Assembly (NCBI GenBank): GCA_913774795.1
Contig: CAJYIL010000206.1
Coordinates: forward strand, 1 to 8,308
Origin: Pseudobdellovibrionaceae bacterium
Lineage (GTDB): Bacteria > Bdellovibrionota > Bdellovibrionia > Bdellovibrionales > JAMPXM01
Direction of reading: 5' to 3'
Length of the DNA stretch: 8,308 bases
A program made the position numbers and the translations under genes. The notes below the pieces were generated by a model. That model was not told where the DNA came from. It ran no database searches and was given only the letters and a program-made list of their open reading frames with translations. How positions within the stretch are numbered: the stretch's first letter is position 1; the number at the start of each line of letters is the position of its first letter. Positions 6,695 through 8,308 of this stretch are shown one piece after another.

Positions 6695-6826
6695 TCAGCC
6701 GAAGAACGTGCGAACAAACTGCGTGAAGAGCACGTAAGTCGCAAACGAAAGTGCGGCTGTGAGGGCGACTTGTCTTGCGCGATTTTCAACCGCGGCTTCA
6801 GCGGCTCTTCTAACTTGCTTAGGCAT
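6695..6826 (-). CDS. Small single-span membrane protein, 43 residues, function unknown
   Basis: A short gene easily missed by length cut-offs. Seen: ATG at 6826 with AAGGAG 8 bases upstream on the minus strand (6840-6835), and TGA at 6697-6695. The translation starts MPKQVRRAAEAAVENRARQ, a basic amphipathic helix. It continues with a hydrophobic segment VALTAALSFATYVLFTQFV (20-38) and ends RTFFG. This is the layout of a small inner-membrane protein with an N-in, positively charged tail. It lies 79 bases before the GTG of the radical-SAM-like/GT2 gene with no terminator between, so it may head that transcript. It begins 154 bases from the divergent rnpB. I do not recognise the family; a regulatory or scaffolding small membrane protein is conceivable. 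The strong ribosome binding site and coherent peptide argue that it is real; homologues would be needed for proof. Confidence 0.6.
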   Translation of the reverse strand: MPKQVRRAAEAAVENRARQVALTAALSFATYVLFTQFVRTFFG

Positions 6827-6943
6827 GACTATGACTCCTTCGAGATACTTTCTTATCGGCCGCCGGATCGCTGCTTCTGAAGCGGGTTTAGGGTAAAAAA
6901 TGGCAAACCAAATTGCACGCTCTCAAACTGAGACAGCGAGACA

Positions 6944-6972
6944 TTGCGTGGTGGCCTGGGGCCTGTTACAAA
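6944..6972 (+). promoter_or_regulatory. Probable rnpB promoter
   Basis: TTGCGT (6944-6949) is a -35-like element. After 17 bases comes TACAAA (6967-6972), a -10-like element preceded by TG one base upstream (extended -10, TGTTACAAA). Transcription would start close to 6981, the first base of the RNase P P1 helix. Hexamer matches are modest, but spacing and position relative to the mature 5' end are right. Confidence 0.6.
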
Positions 6973-6980
6973 ACGGGGCA

Positions 6981-7401
6981 GGATGATCAGGGCGATTGCG
7001 GCCACCGGCCTTCACGGGCTTGGCGGGCGAGGAAAGTCCGGACTCCACAGGAGAGCGCAGCGGTTAACGACCGCCCGTCGTGAGACGAGGAACAGTGGAA
7101 CAGAGAGAATGTCCGCGGCTATGAGCTCGCCACCGGGAACGGGAGGCGGCGAGGGAGCCGGCGGAGTGAAAACAGCCAAACTCTGCGCGGAGCAAGATCA
7201 AATAGGGAAACGTCGGCCAGTCGCGCCGAAGGCGCGCAACGCGCTGGAAGCGAAATGCCAGCGAAACGCTCCGTTTCGAAGTTTCCGGGTACGATTGCTG
7301 AAGCTTCGCGAGTAATCGCGGGCGTAGAGGAATAGTCGCCTCCTTCCGTTGGCCGTCTTGGGTCTGGCGGAAGAAGACAGAATCCGGCTTACGGATCATC
7401 C
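6981..7401 (+). ncRNA. rnpB: RNase P RNA, bacterial type A
   Basis: The catalytic RNA of ribonuclease P, which removes 5' leaders from pre-tRNAs with the RnpA protein. Ends are set by helix P1: GGATGATC (6981-6988) pairs perfectly with GATCATCC (7394-7401). Universal conserved blocks are visible: GAGGAAAGTCCGGACTCC (7029-7046, CR I and 5' half of P4), GGAACAGTGGAACAGAGAG (7089-7107, CR II), GGAGCAAGATCAAATAGGGA (7191-7204 and adjoining bases, CR III), AGAGGAATAGTCGCC (7326-7340, end of P2/CR IV) and CAGAATCCGGCTTA (7378-7391, 3' half of P4, CR V). P2 is formed by GGCGATT near 6992 with AGTCGCC near 7334-7340. A hairpin CTCGCC/GGCGAG around 7127-7155 fits the P12 arm. At about 421 bases it is longer than E. 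coli M1 RNA (377), chiefly through an expanded P15-P17 region (7203-7288). It is flanked by a promoter and an intrinsic terminator and lies divergent from the small membrane protein gene. Confidence 0.98.
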
Positions 7402-7414
7402 TACAAGACATTTT

Positions 7415-7456
7415 GGGGTCGTTTCGCTCATGCGCGGAACGACCCCTTCTTTTTTT
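7415..7456 (+). terminator. Intrinsic terminator of rnpB
   Basis: Seen: a 13-bp stem pairing 7415-7427 with 7434-7446 (one G-T wobble), a 6-base loop (7428-7433), then TTCTTTTTTT (7447-7456). It starts 13 bases after the mature rnpB 3' end, so the precursor carries a short trailer to be trimmed. Confidence 0.95.
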
Positions 7457-7484
7457 GGGGGACCGCCTTGAGCCAGGCGTTCTT

Positions 7485-7518
7485 GAAAAGAAAAAAGGGA
7501 AGTCCCCCCGAACTTCCC
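7485..7518 (-). terminator. Intrinsic terminator of the serine protease gene
   Basis: On the minus strand GGGAAGT (7518-7512) pairs with ACTTCCC (7503-7497) across an 8-base G-rich loop, followed by TTTTTTCTTTTC (7496-7485). It lies 49 bases past the protease stop and faces the rnpB terminator, so the two convergent transcription units are separated by back-to-back terminators. Confidence 0.88.
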
Positions 7519-7567
7519 TCCACGAGATAGCGATTCGAATGTGAGCCCGAGACGGGGACGCGCGGCT

Positions 7568-8308
7568 TTAAGAAGCGTTAGCGACGCCGTTGCTCGGAGC
7601 TTGTTGATTCTGTGCCTTCTTCGCTTGCGCTGCTTTCTCAGCAGCTTCAGCTTCAGCGGCACGACGTTGGTAGTCTTGAATTTCGCGGTTGGCACGAGCG
7701 GCAACCGCCATCTTTTGCTGGTCCGTGAGGCCTGCAACGAGAGCGCTCATGGCGCCGCCTTCTGTTTTGACCCAGTCCGCGTAAGCGGCGATCGACGTGT
7801 AAACTGCGGCTGCGTTACAGTGATCATCTGGATCGTTCACGCCACGCGAAGTAACGCCAAAGACAAGACGTTTTCCGTCGACGGTGATCCAAGCGGGACC
7901 ACCTGAGTCGCCGTGGCAAGCGCCAACACCTTTTGATTGATCAACTAAGACCTCTGATGGCGAGTAAGCCGCCGACAGAATTGTCGTGTCGACAGATCTC
8001 AAAATGCCTGCGCCCGTCTTGCCGACACCGTCTGAGAGGCCGTAGCCCGCTAAGCTGATCGTTTCGGCGTCTTTCAGCAATGTGGCATCCGAAAGAAACT
8101 CCGCGGCTTCGTAACCTGCGGGGAGGCCACCCATGAAGCTCACGAGACCGATATCGCCGTTATCGATCAATTGGGTCGCGCGAACGAGATATTTGTCAGA
8201 CATGAAAGCTTGGACGACAGGTCGGATCACCTTGTTCTGGTCGTCGAAGTTTTTGCCGAAGATCACGAGCATCGAACCTGCACTGGCCGAAACGCAGTGA
8301 GCGGCGGT
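7568..8308 (-). CDS. Chymotrypsin-fold serine protease (peptidase S1), 5' end outside window
   Basis: The frame is open to the window edge, giving 246 visible residues; the ATG at 8272 is internal because the codons before it read TAAHC, the catalytic-His motif. The full triad is seen: His of TAAHC (8299-8297), Asp of NGDIGLV (8155-8153) and Ser of CHGDSGGP (7906-7904). Cys before GDSGG and Cys in DDHCN match the C191-C220 disulfide. The residue six before the catalytic Ser (position 189 in chymotrypsin numbering) is Gly, not the Asp of true trypsins, and the S214-x-G216 segment reads TSRG. Cleavage after Arg/Lys is therefore not predicted; small or hydrophobic P1 residues are more likely (inference). 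After the domain is a helical tail of about 50 residues, Ala/Glu/Lys/Gln-rich, ending NGVANAS, of unknown use. The signal peptide and propeptide would be off window; such enzymes are normally exported. It has its own terminator. Confidence 0.93.
   Translation of the reverse strand, partial: TAAHCVSASAGSMLVIFGKNFDDQNKVIRPVVQAFMSDKYLVRATQLIDNGDIGLVSFMGGLPAGYEAAEFLSDATLLKDAETISLAGYGLSDGVGKTGAGILRSVDTTILSAAYSPSEVLVDQSKGVGACHGDSGGPAWITVDGKRLVFGVTSRGVNDPDDHCNAAAVYTSIAAYADWVKTEGGAMSALVAGLTDQQKMAVAARANREIQDYQRRAAEAEAAEKAAQAKKAQNQQAPSNGVANAS

Noticed and set aside
6659..6880. A 73-codon plus-strand frame opposite the small membrane protein gene
   Set aside because: It starts at GTG without a ribosome binding site and gives no coherent domain or span, while the minus strand has a strong Shine-Dalgarno sequence and a sensible membrane peptide.
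6944..7315. A 123-codon plus-strand frame and a 115-codon minus-strand frame across 6944-7411
   Set aside because: They cover the RNase P RNA, whose conserved blocks and helices explain the sequence; the peptides are low-complexity and basic.
7396..7737. A 113-codon minus-strand frame across both terminators
   Set aside because: It runs through two intrinsic terminators and the end of the S1 protease in another frame, and has no recognisable content.
8270..8272. ATG at 8272 as the start of the serine protease
   Set aside because: The upstream in-frame codons encode TAAHC with the catalytic His, so the gene begins outside the window.

Overview
The window looks like chromosomal DNA from a Gram-negative bacterium of moderately high GC content (about 55% by eye). 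It has an outer-membrane barrel protein, a periplasmic or lipid-anchored PBP4-type peptidoglycan peptidase, a NodB-type polysaccharide deacetylase, a secreted-type chymotrypsin-fold protease and a bacterial type A RNase P RNA. Many S1-family proteases together with PBP4 and deacetylase enzymes are typical of Bdellovibrio-like predatory bacteria, so Bdellovibrionota is my best guess. That is inference; no marker here proves the lineage.

Layout from left to right. The 3' end of a polysaccharide deacetylase gene (+, 2-385) meets the 3' end of an AidB/ACAD11-like acyl-CoA dehydrogenase (-, 382-1863), with a 4-base overlap. Upstream of the dehydrogenase on the minus strand are a strong intrinsic terminator (1887-1920) and a small outer-membrane beta-barrel gene (-, 1959-2543). 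A 190-base divergent intergenic region separates it from a dacB/PBP4 D-Ala-D-Ala carboxypeptidase gene (+, 2743-4257). dacB converges on a minus-strand cluster and overlaps it by 14 bases. In transcription order the cluster is a 43-codon single-span membrane protein (6826-6695), a fusion of an N-terminal radical-SAM-like domain with a degenerate GT2 glycosyltransferase domain (6615-5245), and a canonical GT2 glycosyltransferase (5248-4244). The last two are coupled by an ATGA stop/start overlap.

Next comes the RNase P RNA gene rnpB (+, 6981-7401), with a recognisable promoter and an intrinsic terminator. The window ends with the 3' part of an S1 serine protease gene (-, 7568 to beyond 8308), which has its own terminator facing rnpB.

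Most protein genes act on the cell envelope: peptidoglycan trimming (dacB), polysaccharide deacetylation, glycan synthesis (the GT2 pair), an outer-membrane barrel and an exported protease. The acyl-CoA dehydrogenase (lipid or amino-acid oxidation, or AidB-like stress function) and rnpB (tRNA maturation) are the exceptions. The items most worth a second look are the radical-SAM-like/GT2 fusion, the previously uncalled 43-residue membrane protein, and the RNase P P15 region, which is expanded and apparently lacks the GGU motif. No mobile element, CRISPR array, tRNA or phage-like gene was seen.
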